DNA from: an uncultured Pseudomonas sp.
GTDB lineage: Bacteria > Pseudomonadota > Gammaproteobacteria > Pseudomonadales > Pseudomonadaceae
Direction of reading: 5' to 3'
Length of the DNA stretch: 28,528 nucleotides
Assembly: GCA_946886875.1 (NCBI GenBank)
Contig: CAMPJN010000005.1
Location: 1-28,528, forward strand
The translations under genes and the position numbers were made by a program. Below, one piece after another: positions 17,211 to 24,671 of the stretch (positions are counted from its first letter, which is position 1; every line of letters begins with the position of its first letter). The notes under the pieces are model-generated. The model was not told the DNA's origin. It saw only the letters and a program-made list of their open reading frames with translations, and made no database searches.

Positions 17211-18827
17211 ATGCCGGTTATTCAATCCGATATAGACGTGCACGGCGAAGACTTCGCCCTCAACCGCGCCGCCATGCTGGCCGCGGTGGCGAGCTTTCGC
17301 GAGATCGAGCAGAACTGCCTGAACAAGGCGCATGCGGCCAAGGCCAAGTTCGAAAAGCGCGGTCAGTTACTGCCGCGCGAACGCCTGAACCTGCTGCTCG
17401 ACCCCGGCGCGCCCTTTCTCGAGCTGTCGTCGCTGGCCGGCTACAAGCTGCACGACGACAAGGACGGCAGCCAGGCTGGCGGCGGGATTATCTCCGGCAT
17501 CGGCTATATCGCCGGGGTGCGCTGCCTGGTCAACGCCAGCAACAGTGCAATCAAGGGCGGCACCATCTCCCCCGCAGGCCTGAAGAAAACCCTGCGCCTG
17601 CAGCAGATCGCCATGGAAAACAAATTGCCGGTGGTGACCTTGGCTGAAAGCGGCGGCGCCAACCTCAATTACGCGGCGGAGATTTTTGTCGAAGGCGCCC
17701 GCGGCTTCGCCAACCAGGCGCGGATGTCGGCCATAGGTCTGCCGCAGATCACCGTGGTACATGGTTCCAGCACCGCCGGCGGCGCCTATCAGCCGGGGCT
17801 GTCGGACTATGTGGTGGTAGTGCGCGGTAAGGCCAAGATGTTCCTCGCCGGCCCGCCGCTGCTTAAAGCCGCCACCGGCGAGATCGCCACTGATGAGCAA
17901 CTGGGCGGCGCCGAGATGCACGCTCAAGTCGCCGGCACCGCCGAATACCTGGCCGAGAACGACGCCGATGGCGTACGCATCGCCCGCGAGATCGTCGCCA
18001 TGTTGCCGTGGAACGCGCAGCTGCCGGCACGACCGCAGAAGAGCTATCGCGAGCCGCTCTATCCAGTTGATGAGTTACTGGGCCTAGTGCCGGCAGATGC
18101 CAAGAAGCCCTACGACGTACGCGAAACCATCGCCCGTATCGCCGACGGCTCGGTGTTTCTTGATTTCAAGAACGAGTTCGACAACAAGACCGTCTGCGGC
18201 CACCTGCAGATCGAAGGCCAGCCCTGCGGCTTTATCGGCAACAATGGCCCGATCACCCCGCAAGGCGCGGCCAAGGCAGCGCAATTTATCCAGCTGTGCG
18301 AGCAGAGCAACACGCCGATCCTGTTCTTCCATAACACCACTGGCTTTATGGTCGGCACCGAGTCGGAACAGCTCGGCGTGATCAAGCACGGTTCGAAGAT
18401 GATCCAGGCAGTGGCCAACGCCACAGTGCCCAAGCTGACCATCGTCGTCGGCGGCTCCTACGGCGCCGGCAACTACGCCATGTGCGGCCGCGGTCTGGAC
18501 CCGCGCTTTATCTTCGCCTGGCCCAACAGCAAAACCGCGGTTATGGGCGGCGCCCAGGCCGGCAAGGTACTGCGCATCGTCACCGAGGAAAAACACCTGA
18601 AGGAAGGCAAAGAAGCCGACCCGAAGATGCTCGACATGCTGGAAACCGTTACCGCACAGAAGCTCGACAGCCAGTCCACCGCGCTCTACGGCACCGCCAG
18701 CCTGTGGGACGACGGCCTGATCGACCCGCGCGACACGCGCAAGCTGCTCGGCTATCTGTTGGATATCTGCGCCGAGGCCGCCGTGCGACCGCTTAAATCA
18801 AGCACCTTTGGCGTTGCCCGATTCTGA
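17211..18827 (+). CDS. atuC: Geranyl-CoA carboxylase carboxyltransferase (beta) subunit
   Basis: A 538-residue acyl-CoA carboxylase beta subunit, which transfers the carboxyl group from biotin to the methyl branch of cis-geranyl-CoA. Partner of AtuF. Motifs of the two carboxyltransferase halves: SNSAIKGGTISPAGLKKTLR (111-130), GSSTAGGAYQPGLSDY (185-200) and GSYGAGNYAMCGRGLDPRF with MGGAQAG in the second half. It differs from methylcrotonyl-CoA carboxylase LiuB around GARGFANQAR (162-171), the region where a small residue (probably G165) is thought to open the longer acyl pocket; I have not aligned it fully. The ATG at 17211 follows AGGAGTAAGG; an upstream ATG at 17184 overlaps atuB and is unlikely. 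Confidence 0.93.
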   Translation: MPVIQSDIDVHGEDFALNRAAMLAAVASFREIEQNCLNKAHAAKAKFEKRGQLLPRERLNLLLDPGAPFLELSSLAGYKLHDDKDGSQAGGGIISGIGYIAGVRCLVNASNSAIKGGTISPAGLKKTLRLQQIAMENKLPVVTLAESGGANLNYAAEIFVEGARGFANQARMSAIGLPQITVVHGSSTAGGAYQPGLSDYVVVVRGKAKMFLAGPPLLKAATGEIATDEQLGGAEMHAQVAGTAEYLAENDADGVRIAREIVAMLPWNAQLPARPQKSYREPLYPVDELLGLVPADAKKPYDVRETIARIADGSVFLDFKNEFDNKTVCGHLQIEGQPCGFIGNNGPITPQGAAKAAQFIQLCEQSNTPILFFHNTTGFMVGTESEQLGVIKHGSKMIQAVANATVPKLTIVVGGSYGAGNYAMCGRGLDPRFIFAWPNSKTAVMGGAQAGKVLRIVTEEKHLKEGKEADPKMLDMLETVTAQKLDSQSTALYGTASLWDDGLIDPRDTRKLLGYLLDICAEAAVRPLKSSTFGVARF

Positions 18828-18870
18828 ACAATGGCCCCGTGGCGGGTTTCACCCGTCCTACGCCTAGAAC

Positions 18871-18960
18871 GTAGGTTGGCGCTGAGCGCAGCGAAGCCCA
18901 ACAGGAACACCGCAGCGTTGGGCTTCGCAGGCTCAGGCTGCGCGCCCCGCCCCAACCTAC
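18871..18960. repeat. REP pair between atuC and atuD (GTAGGTTGGCGCTGAGCG family)
   Basis: Opens GTAGGTTGGCGCTGAGCG with GCGAAGCCCAAC and closes with GTTGGGCTTCGCAGGCTC and CCCAACCTAC, forming long nested inverted arms. A full copy is at 27280-27385 and a half copy at 24036-24062. It is preceded at 18838-18860 by a shorter GGCGGGTTTCACCCGTCC palindrome. It fills most of the 165-bp atuC-atuD gap. Confidence 0.85.
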
Positions 18961-18992
18961 ATAGCCACCGACTTGCCTAGGAGAATAAGAAG

Positions 18993-20153
18993 ATGATCTT
19001 TACCCAGGAACACGAAGAACTACGCCGCACCGTGCGCAATTTTGTCGACCGGGAAATCAATCCCCACGTCGACCAGTGGGAAAAGGAAGGCCGCTTCCCG
19101 ATCCACGATATTTTCAAGAAAGCCGGCGACCTGGGCCTGCTCGGTATTTCCAAGCCAGAAAAATTCGGCGGCATGGGCCTGGACTACAGCTATTCGATAG
19201 TCGCCGCCGAAGAGTTCGGCAGCATTCGCTGCGGCGGCATCCCGATGTCAATCGGCGTGCAGACCGATATGTGTACCCCGGCCCTGGCCCGTTTCGGCTC
19301 CGATGAGCTGCGCGAACAGTTCCTCCGTCCCGCCATCACTGGCGAGATGGTCGGCTGTATCGGCGTCTCCGAAGTCGGCGCCGGCTCGGATGTGGCCGGG
19401 CTGAAAACCACCGCGCGCAAGGACGGCGACGACTACGTGATCAACGGCAGCAAGATGTGGATCACCAACTCGCCAAGCGCCGATTTCATCTGCCTGCTGG
19501 CCAATACCTCGGACGACAAGCCCCACGTCAACAAGTCGTTGATCATGGTGCCGATGAAAACGCCTGGCATCAGCGTCAGCCCGCACCTGGACAAACTCGG
19601 CATGCGCAGCTCGGAAACCGCCCAGGTGTTCTTCGACGATGTGCGCGTGCCGCAGCGCTATCGCATCGGCCACGAAGGCGCGGGCTTCATGATGCAGATG
19701 CTGCAGTTCCAGGAAGAACGCCTGTTCGGCGCGGCCAATATGATCAAGGGCCTGGAGCACTGCATCGAGGCCACCATCGCCTATTGCAAGGAGCGCAAGA
19801 CCTTCGGCAACGCGCTGATCGACAACCAGGTCATCCACTTCCGCATGGCCGAACTGCAGACCGAAGTCGAGTGCCTGCGCGCCCTGGTCTACCAGGCCAC
19901 CGAGCAGTACGTTCGCGGCCGCGACGTGACCAACCTGGCGTCCATGGCCAAGCTCAAGGCCGGACGCCTCGGCCGCGAAGTCACCGACAGCTGCCTGCAG
20001 TACTGGGGCGGCATGGGCTACATGTGGGACAACCCGGTTTCCCGCGCCTACCGCGATGTGCGCCTGGTGAGCATCGGCGGCGGTGCCGACGAAATCATGC
20101 TCGGCATTATCTGCAAGCTGATGGGCATTTTGCCGGGCAAGAAGAAGGGCTGA
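18993..20153 (+). CDS. atuD: Citronellyl-CoA dehydrogenase (acyl-CoA dehydrogenase family)
   Basis: A 386-residue FAD-dependent acyl-CoA dehydrogenase, converting citronellyl-CoA to geranyl-CoA. FAD and substrate motifs GVSEVGAGSDVAGL (124-137), KMWITNS (154-160) and YWGGMGY are present. The catalytic Glu near the C-terminus of most family members is replaced: the segment reads SIGGGADEI (360-368), with Gly where EGT would stand. An isovaleryl-CoA dehydrogenase-like base is available instead as E242 in FQEERLFGA. AGGAG is 9 nt upstream of the ATG. The assignment follows the conserved atu order. Confidence 0.93.
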   Translation: MIFTQEHEELRRTVRNFVDREINPHVDQWEKEGRFPIHDIFKKAGDLGLLGISKPEKFGGMGLDYSYSIVAAEEFGSIRCGGIPMSIGVQTDMCTPALARFGSDELREQFLRPAITGEMVGCIGVSEVGAGSDVAGLKTTARKDGDDYVINGSKMWITNSPSADFICLLANTSDDKPHVNKSLIMVPMKTPGISVSPHLDKLGMRSSETAQVFFDDVRVPQRYRIGHEGAGFMMQMLQFQEERLFGAANMIKGLEHCIEATIAYCKERKTFGNALIDNQVIHFRMAELQTEVECLRALVYQATEQYVRGRDVTNLASMAKLKAGRLGREVTDSCLQYWGGMGYMWDNPVSRAYRDVRLVSIGGGADEIMLGIICKLMGILPGKKKG

Positions 20154-20162
20154 TGCCATGAC

Positions 20163-20187
20163 CTGTAGGAGCCAGCTTGCTGGCGCG
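20163..20187. repeat. Half REP between atuD and atuE (GTAGGAGCCAGC family)
   Basis: CTGTAGGAGCCAGCTTGCTG matches the left arm of the atuA-atuB element almost base for base; the right arm is absent. It sits in the 60-bp atuD-atuE gap, just before the AGGAAG ribosome-binding site of atuE. Confidence 0.75.
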
Positions 20188-20213
20188 CAGCGGCAAACAC
20201 CGAGGAAGACCTG

Positions 20214-21014
20214 ATGCCCGAATTACCCGATTGCGAAACCCTGCTGCTCAATCTCGACGACGGCGTGCTGAACATCACCCTGAATCGCCCGGACTGCCGC
20301 AATGCCATGAGCCTGGCCATGGTCGGCGAGCTGCGCGCGGTGCTGGCTGCCGTGCATGGCGATCTGAACGTGCGCGCCATCGTGTTGCGCGGCGCCGGTG
20401 GGCACTTCTGCGCTGGCGGCGATATCAAGGATATGGCCGGTGCCAGGGCCACCGGCAGCGACGCTTACCGCGCGCTTAACCGCGCCTTCGGCAGCCTGCT
20501 GGAGGAAGCCCAGCACACACCCCAGGTGCTGATCGCCGTGCTGCAAGGCGCGGTGCTCGGGGGTGGATTCGGTCTGGCCTGCGTCTCGGATATCGCTATC
20601 GCCCAGCAGGACGCCAAGTTTGGTCTACCGGAAACCACCTTAGGCATTCTGCCGGCGCAGATCGCGCCCTTTGTGGTCAAGCGTATCGGCCTGACCCAGA
20701 CCCGCCGTCTCGCCCTCACCGCCGCGCGCTTCGACGGTGTCGAGGCCGAGCGCCTGGGCCTGGTGCATTTCAGCGAGCCGGATGACGCAGCCATCGAAGC
20801 CCGCTTGCAACAGGTGCTCGGCCAGGTACGCCTGTGCGCCCCCCAGGCCAATGCCGCGACCAAAGCCCTGCTGCTGGCAGCCGAGAACGAAGCACTCGGG
20901 CCGTTGTTGGATCGCGCCGCCGAACAGTTCGCCGCGGCGGTAACCGGGGCTGAAGGCATCGAAGGCACCATGGCCTTTGTGCAGAAACGCCCGCCGAAGT
21001 GGGCCGCAGAATAA
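20214..21014 (+). CDS. atuE: Isohexenylglutaconyl-CoA hydratase
   Basis: A 266-residue crotonase-superfamily hydratase that adds water to isohexenylglutaconyl-CoA. Oxyanion-hole segments are GGHFCAGGDI (62-71) and GAVLGGGFGLA (112-122). The second classical glutamate is E140 in LPETTLGILP, but the first position, Glu in GGGxEL of most hydratases, is G120 (GGGFGL). The ATG at 20214 has AGGAAG 6 nt upstream. It is clearly different from the solitary crotonase at 2526, which keeps both glutamates, so the two are not duplicates. The assignment follows the atu order and family. Confidence 0.92.
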   Translation: MPELPDCETLLLNLDDGVLNITLNRPDCRNAMSLAMVGELRAVLAAVHGDLNVRAIVLRGAGGHFCAGGDIKDMAGARATGSDAYRALNRAFGSLLEEAQHTPQVLIAVLQGAVLGGGFGLACVSDIAIAQQDAKFGLPETTLGILPAQIAPFVVKRIGLTQTRRLALTAARFDGVEAERLGLVHFSEPDDAAIEARLQQVLGQVRLCAPQANAATKALLLAAENEALGPLLDRAAEQFAAAVTGAEGIEGTMAFVQKRPPKWAAE

Positions 21015-21017
21015 CCC

Positions 21018-21076
21018 TGTGAGAGGGGCTTTAGCCGCGACGGGTATCGCTGTTTCGCGGCTAAAGCCCCTCCCAC
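21018..21076. repeat. Strong REP hairpin between atuE and atuF (GGGGCTTTAGCC family)
   Basis: GGGGCTTTAGCCGCGA (21025-21040) and TCGCGGCTAAAGCCCC (21055-21070) form a perfect 16-bp stem with a 14-nt loop, flanked by AGAG and TCCC. No T run follows, so it is not a standard terminator. A half copy is at 10892-10911. Confidence 0.85.
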
Positions 21077-21094
21077 ACAATCTGATCGCAAATC

Positions 21095-21114
21095 GTAGCC
21101 CGGACGCAATCCGG
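21095..21114. repeat. Half REP between atuE and atuF (GTAGCCCGGATG family)
   Basis: GTAGCCCGGACGCAATCCGG is the left arm of the element at 3351-3420, with one base change. No matching right arm follows before the AGGAG of atuF. Confidence 0.7.
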
Positions 21115-21136
21115 ATCGACCAGCAGGAGCACACAG

Positions 21137-23122
21137 ATGCCCACCTTTAACAAAATCCTTATCGCCAACCGCGGCGAAATCGCCTGCCGGGTGATGCGCA
21201 CCGCCCAGGCCCTGGGCTACCGCACCGTGGCGGTCTACTCCGAGGCCGACGCCGACGCACGCCATGTGCACATGGCCGACCAGGCGGTATGCATCGGCCC
21301 GGCCCAGGCCAATCAGTCCTATCTGCGGATCGACGCCATTATCGCCGCCGCGCAAAAGACCGGTGCCGACGCCATCCACCCCGGCTATGGCTTTCTCTCG
21401 GAGAACGCCGACTTCGCCCGCGCCTGCGAGGCCGCCGGCATCGTATTTATCGGCCCGACGGTGGAAGCCATCCACCTGATGGGCAGCAAACGCCTGTCGA
21501 AAATCGCCATGCTCAAGGCCGGCGTGCCCTGCATCCCCGGCTACGAGGGAGAGGCGCAGGACGACCAAACCCTGAGCCGCGAGGCCCAGCGCATCGGCTT
21601 CCCGCTGATGATCAAAGCCAGCGCCGGTGGCGGTGGCCGTGGCATGCGTCTGGTTCATGAATCCGGCGAGCTGCTGGCGCAGATCCGCACCGCCCGTTCG
21701 GAAGCGCAGAACGCCTTCGGCTCCGGCGAGCTGATCCTGGAGCGGGCGGTGATTCAGCCGCGCCATGTGGAAATCCAGGTGTTCGGCGACCAGCACGGCA
21801 ATATCGTCTACCTGGGCGAGCGCGATTGCTCGGTGCAGCGCCGCCATCAGAAGGTGGTCGAAGAAGCGCCCTGCCCGCTGATGACACCCGAGCTGCGCCA
21901 GGCCATGGGCGAGGCCGCAGTCAAGGCGGCCGCCTCGGTCGACTATGTCGGCGCCGGTACCGTGGAATTCCTGCTGGATCAGAGCGGCGAGTTCTTCTTC
22001 TTGGAAATGAATACCCGCCTGCAAGTCGAACACCCGGTGACCGAGCTGATCACCGGGCAGGATCTGGTGGCCTGGCAGATTCGCGTCGCAGAAGGCCAAC
22101 CGCTGCCGCTCAAGCAGGAGGAAATCCGCCTGACCGGCCACGCCATGGAAGTGCGTTTGTACGCCGAAGATTCGGCACAGAATTTTCTGCCGCAGACCGG
22201 CCGCGTGCTGCGCTGGGAGCCGGCACTGCTCGATGGCATCCGAATCGACCATGGTCTGCTCGAAGGCCAGGTCATCAGCCCGTTTTACGACCCGATGCTG
22301 GCCAAGGTCATCGCCTATGGCGCGACCCGCGAGGAAGCCCGGCGCAAGCTGGTGCGCGCGGTGGAGGATTGCGTGCTGCTGGGCGTCAACGGTAATCAGC
22401 GCTTTCTCGCCAACCTGCTCGGGCACCCCGAGTTCGCCGCGGGTAACGCCACCACGGCCTTTATCGCCGAGCATTTCGCCGCCGACCCGAGCCTAAGCCC
22501 ACAACCACCAACCGCCGGCGAACTGACGATGGCGGCCGCACTGCTCTACCAGCAATCGGCCAACGCCCGCGCCCATCAGGGCGGCCTGGCCGGCTGGCGC
22601 AACGCCGGCAGCGCGCCTTGGCGTTTTGTGCTCAAGCAGGGCGAGCAGCAGTTCGAGATCGAATTGGATGTGCTGGTCGACGGCCCCCAGCCGAGCTTGC
22701 GGGCGAAAGTTGCCGACACCCTGCTCGATCTCAAGCTGCTGTGCTGCGACGGCCGCTGGGCCACTCTCGAGCTGGACGGCATCCGTCAGCGCCTGGCCTA
22801 TCACATCGACGGCGAAGCGCTCTGGCTATACGGCCATAACGGCAATCTGGCGTTCAGCGACATCACCCACCTGCCGGTCAGCAGCGCCGCCGGTGCCGGC
22901 TCCGGCAGCGTCAAGGCGCCGATGGATGGCGCCATAGTCGATGTGCTGGTCGAGGAAGGCAGCCAGGTCAGCAAGGGCCAACTGCTGTTGGTGCTGGAGG
23001 CGATGAAGATGGAACACCCGCTTAAAGCCAGCATCGACGGCGTGGTCAAGCGCGTTGGCGTAAGTCGCGGCGATCAGGTGAAGAACCGCCAGTTGCTGGT
23101 CGAGATCGAGCCTGACGCCTGA
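21137..23122 (+). CDS. atuF: Geranyl-CoA carboxylase biotin-containing (alpha) subunit
   Basis: A 661-residue alpha subunit that carboxylates its own biotin with ATP and bicarbonate for AtuC. The biotin carboxylase part (about 1-450) starts KILIANRGEIACRV and has the ATP-grasp loop SAGGGGRGM (about 157-165), EMNTRLQVEHPVTE (catalytic/Mn region) and FYDPMLAKV. The C-terminal biotin carboxyl carrier domain has the biotin attachment site EAMKMEHPL with K624. Between them is a linker domain of the type that joins alpha and beta subunits. The ATG follows AGGAG by 7 nt. Partner of AtuC in this operon; the only biotin protein in the window. Confidence 0.95.
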   Translation: MPTFNKILIANRGEIACRVMRTAQALGYRTVAVYSEADADARHVHMADQAVCIGPAQANQSYLRIDAIIAAAQKTGADAIHPGYGFLSENADFARACEAAGIVFIGPTVEAIHLMGSKRLSKIAMLKAGVPCIPGYEGEAQDDQTLSREAQRIGFPLMIKASAGGGGRGMRLVHESGELLAQIRTARSEAQNAFGSGELILERAVIQPRHVEIQVFGDQHGNIVYLGERDCSVQRRHQKVVEEAPCPLMTPELRQAMGEAAVKAAASVDYVGAGTVEFLLDQSGEFFFLEMNTRLQVEHPVTELITGQDLVAWQIRVAEGQPLPLKQEEIRLTGHAMEVRLYAEDSAQNFLPQTGRVLRWEPALLDGIRIDHGLLEGQVISPFYDPMLAKVIAYGATREEARRKLVRAVEDCVLLGVNGNQRFLANLLGHPEFAAGNATTAFIAEHFAADPSLSPQPPTAGELTMAAALLYQQSANARAHQGGLAGWRNAGSAPWRFVLKQGEQQFEIELDVLVDGPQPSLRAKVADTLLDLKLLCCDGRWATLELDGIRQRLAYHIDGEALWLYGHNGNLAFSDITHLPVSSAAGAGSGSVKAPMDGAIVDVLVEEGSQVSKGQLLLVLEAMKMEHPLKASIDGVVKRVGVSRGDQVKNRQLLVEIEPDA

Positions 23123-23124
23123 TT

Positions 23125-23155
23125 GATGGTTCCCATGCTCCGCGTGGGAACCATC
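23125..23155. repeat. REP hairpin between atuF and atuG (GGTTCCCATG family)
   Basis: GATGGTTCCCATG and CGTGGGAACCATC form a 13-bp stem with one G-T pair and a 5-nt loop (CTCCG). It begins 3 nt after the atuF stop codon. AAAAA follows on the plus strand, so it does not read as a plus-strand terminator. Confidence 0.8.
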
Positions 23156-23199
23156 AAAAAGCAGCTCGGACGAATAACAACAAATCACGGAGAACTTAC

Positions 23200-24024
23200 A
23201 TGTCACTGCAAGGCAAAACCCTGTTTATCACCGGCGCCAGCCGTGGCATCGGTCGCGAGATCGCCCTGCGCGCGGCCCGCGACGGCGCCAATATCGTCAT
23301 CGCGGCGAAAAGCGCCGAGCCCCACGCCAAGCTGCCGGGCACCATCCATTCGGTGGCCGCTGAGGTAGAAGCAGTGGGCGGCAAGGCCCTGGCATTGCAA
23401 CTGGATGTGCGCGACGAGGTGGCGGTGAAAGCTGCCATGGCCCAGGCAGCCGAGCACTTCGACGGCATTGATGGGCTGATCAACAATGCCGGCGCGATCA
23501 AGCTGGTGGGGGTGGAAAAACTCGAACCCAAGCGCTTCGACCTGATGTTTCAGATCAATACCCGCGCGGTGATGGTTTGCAGCCAGGCCGCCCTGCCCTT
23601 CCTTAAGCAAAGCGCCAACGGCCACATCCTCAATCTGTCGCCGCCGCTGAATATGGACAGAAAATGGTTCGCCCAGCACGGGCCCTATACCGTGACCAAA
23701 TACGGCATGAGCATGCTGACCCTGGGCATGAGCGAGGAATTCAACAAGTACAGCATCAGCGTCAACGCGCTCTGGCCCAAGACCATGATTGCCACCGCCG
23801 CCATCGAGTTCGAACTGGGCAGCCGCGACGCCTTCAAGCGCGCGCGCACCCCGGCAATCATGGCCGACGCCGCCCATGCCATCCTGGCCAGCCAAAACCG
23901 CAGCATCACCGGCCGTCTGTTGATCGATGAGGAGATTTTGCGCGAACAAGGCCAAAGCGACTTCGAGCACTACCGCTTCGACCCGGACGGCGGTGCGCTG
24001 TTTAACGACCTGTTCGTCGACTAG
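23200..24024 (+). CDS. atuG: AtuG, HSDL2-like short-chain dehydrogenase
   Basis: A 274-residue classical SDR. The cofactor loop TGASRGIG is at 11-18, NNAG at 95-98, Ser147 in LNLSPPLNM, and the catalytic Tyr163-x3-Lys167 in GPYTVTKYGMSML, so it is complete and should be an active NAD(P)-dependent oxidoreductase. Similarity in NLSPPLNMD and the flanks recalls hydroxysteroid-dehydrogenase-like protein 2. In atu literature AtuG is placed among the pathway dehydrogenases (oxidation of a terpenol, aldehyde or hydroxyacyl-CoA), with no firm step. GGAG is 7 nt upstream of the ATG. It is the last atu gene here; atuH is not found after it. Confidence 0.92.
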   Translation: MSLQGKTLFITGASRGIGREIALRAARDGANIVIAAKSAEPHAKLPGTIHSVAAEVEAVGGKALALQLDVRDEVAVKAAMAQAAEHFDGIDGLINNAGAIKLVGVEKLEPKRFDLMFQINTRAVMVCSQAALPFLKQSANGHILNLSPPLNMDRKWFAQHGPYTVTKYGMSMLTLGMSEEFNKYSISVNALWPKTMIATAAIEFELGSRDAFKRARTPAIMADAAHAILASQNRSITGRLLIDEEILREQGQSDFEHYRFDPDGGALFNDLFVD

Positions 24025-24035
24025 AGATATCCGCA

Positions 24036-24062
24036 TAGGCGCTGAGCGCAGCGAAGCCCAAC
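24036..24062. repeat. Half REP downstream of atuG (GCGCTGAGCGCAGCG family)
   Basis: TAGGCGCTGAGCGCAGCG followed by AAGCCCAAC matches the left arm of the elements at 18871 and 27280, without a right arm. It fills the 65-bp gap between atuG and the convergent lipoprotein gene. Confidence 0.75.
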
Positions 24063-24089
24063 AAGCAGCGCCGCAACTACAAGCGCCGC

Positions 24090-24617
24090 TTAGCGCTTGA
24101 ACTCAAACTGCAATTCGGCGCCTTCCAGTGACTCCCAGTAGTCCTGATCGCCGCTCTCGTTGGTGATCAGCTTGCCTTGCAGCTGAAAGGGGCTACCCGC
24201 GGCGTTCTGTTCGTCAAACAACGGCGGCAACAACGTCGAAGGCAGTTCACTAAAGGACTCCACCGACTCCGTAGGCTCCAGCATCTCTGTCGGCAAACTC
24301 AGATCCAGCTCTAGCTTGGGCACAGGTACGGGCGCCTTGGCCACGCTGGCCTTAGACGTCTCTTTGACCGCGGGTTTGCTAACAACGGGCTTGGGCGGCT
24401 GGCTCGGTTTGGCCGGCTCGCTCGCCTTCTTGGCTGCTGGCTCGGCTGCTGGCTCGGCTGCAGGCGCAACCACTGGCGCCGGGGCAACCGGAACGGCAGG
24501 AGTCGACACCCGCGGCTTAGGCGGCTCGACCGGCACGATTGGCGGCGCCGGGTCGTTGTCGCAAGCAGCGAGCGCGAGCAATGGCAAAAATACAAACAAG
24601 CAACGAAAGCTGATCAT
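24090..24617 (-). CDS. Pro/Ala-rich lipoprotein of unknown function
   Basis: A 175-residue predicted lipoprotein. The signal peptide (MISFRCLFVFLPLLALAAC) has lipobox LAAC with Cys19. Residues 20-105 are a disordered Pro/Ala/Lys stretch such as would span periplasm or cell wall, with a 12-bp tandem repeat coding AEPAAEPAA. The C-terminal 70 residues (LDLSLPTEML, PFQLQGKLITNESGDQDYWESLEGAELQFEFKR) may be folded but match nothing I recognise. The start is ATG 24617; GTG 24626 is an alternative and neither has a clear ribosome-binding site. It ends in a position convergent to atuG and is followed on the left by no terminator I can see. Confidence 0.7.
   Translation of the reverse strand: MISFRCLFVFLPLLALAACDNDPAPPIVPVEPPKPRVSTPAVPVAPAPVVAPAAEPAAEPAAKKASEPAKPSQPPKPVVSKPAVKETSKASVAKAPVPVPKLELDLSLPTEMLEPTESVESFSELPSTLLPPLFDEQNAAGSPFQLQGKLITNESGDQDYWESLEGAELQFEFKR
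24433..24465. repeat. 12-bp tandem repeat inside the lipoprotein gene
   Basis: GCTGCTGGCTCG occurs twice in tandem and a third partial copy GCTGCAGGC follows. In the minus-strand reading frame it codes the AEPA repeats of the disordered linker, so copy-number change would keep the frame. Confidence 0.6.
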
Positions 24618-24671
24618 CAACGACACAAATGCGGCAGGGGAAAGCTTGCATGCTCCCCCCTCATCCGCGAT

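Noticed and set aside
18838..18992. CRISPR-like or IS-end interpretation of the repeats in the atuC-atuD gap
   Set aside because: The arms are inverted and single, not regularly spaced direct repeats; no transposase or target duplication is visible, and the same unit recurs at 27280 as a REP pair.
20465..22474. 669-codon open frame on the minus strand across atuE and atuF
   Set aside because: It is fully antisense to two clear enzymes, has no domain pattern, and is the expected by-product of GC-rich codon use.
23125..23160. Terminator between atuF and atuG
   Set aside because: The hairpin is followed by AAAAA, not T, on the coding strand, and the same palindrome fits a REP family; atuG has its own ribosome-binding site just after.
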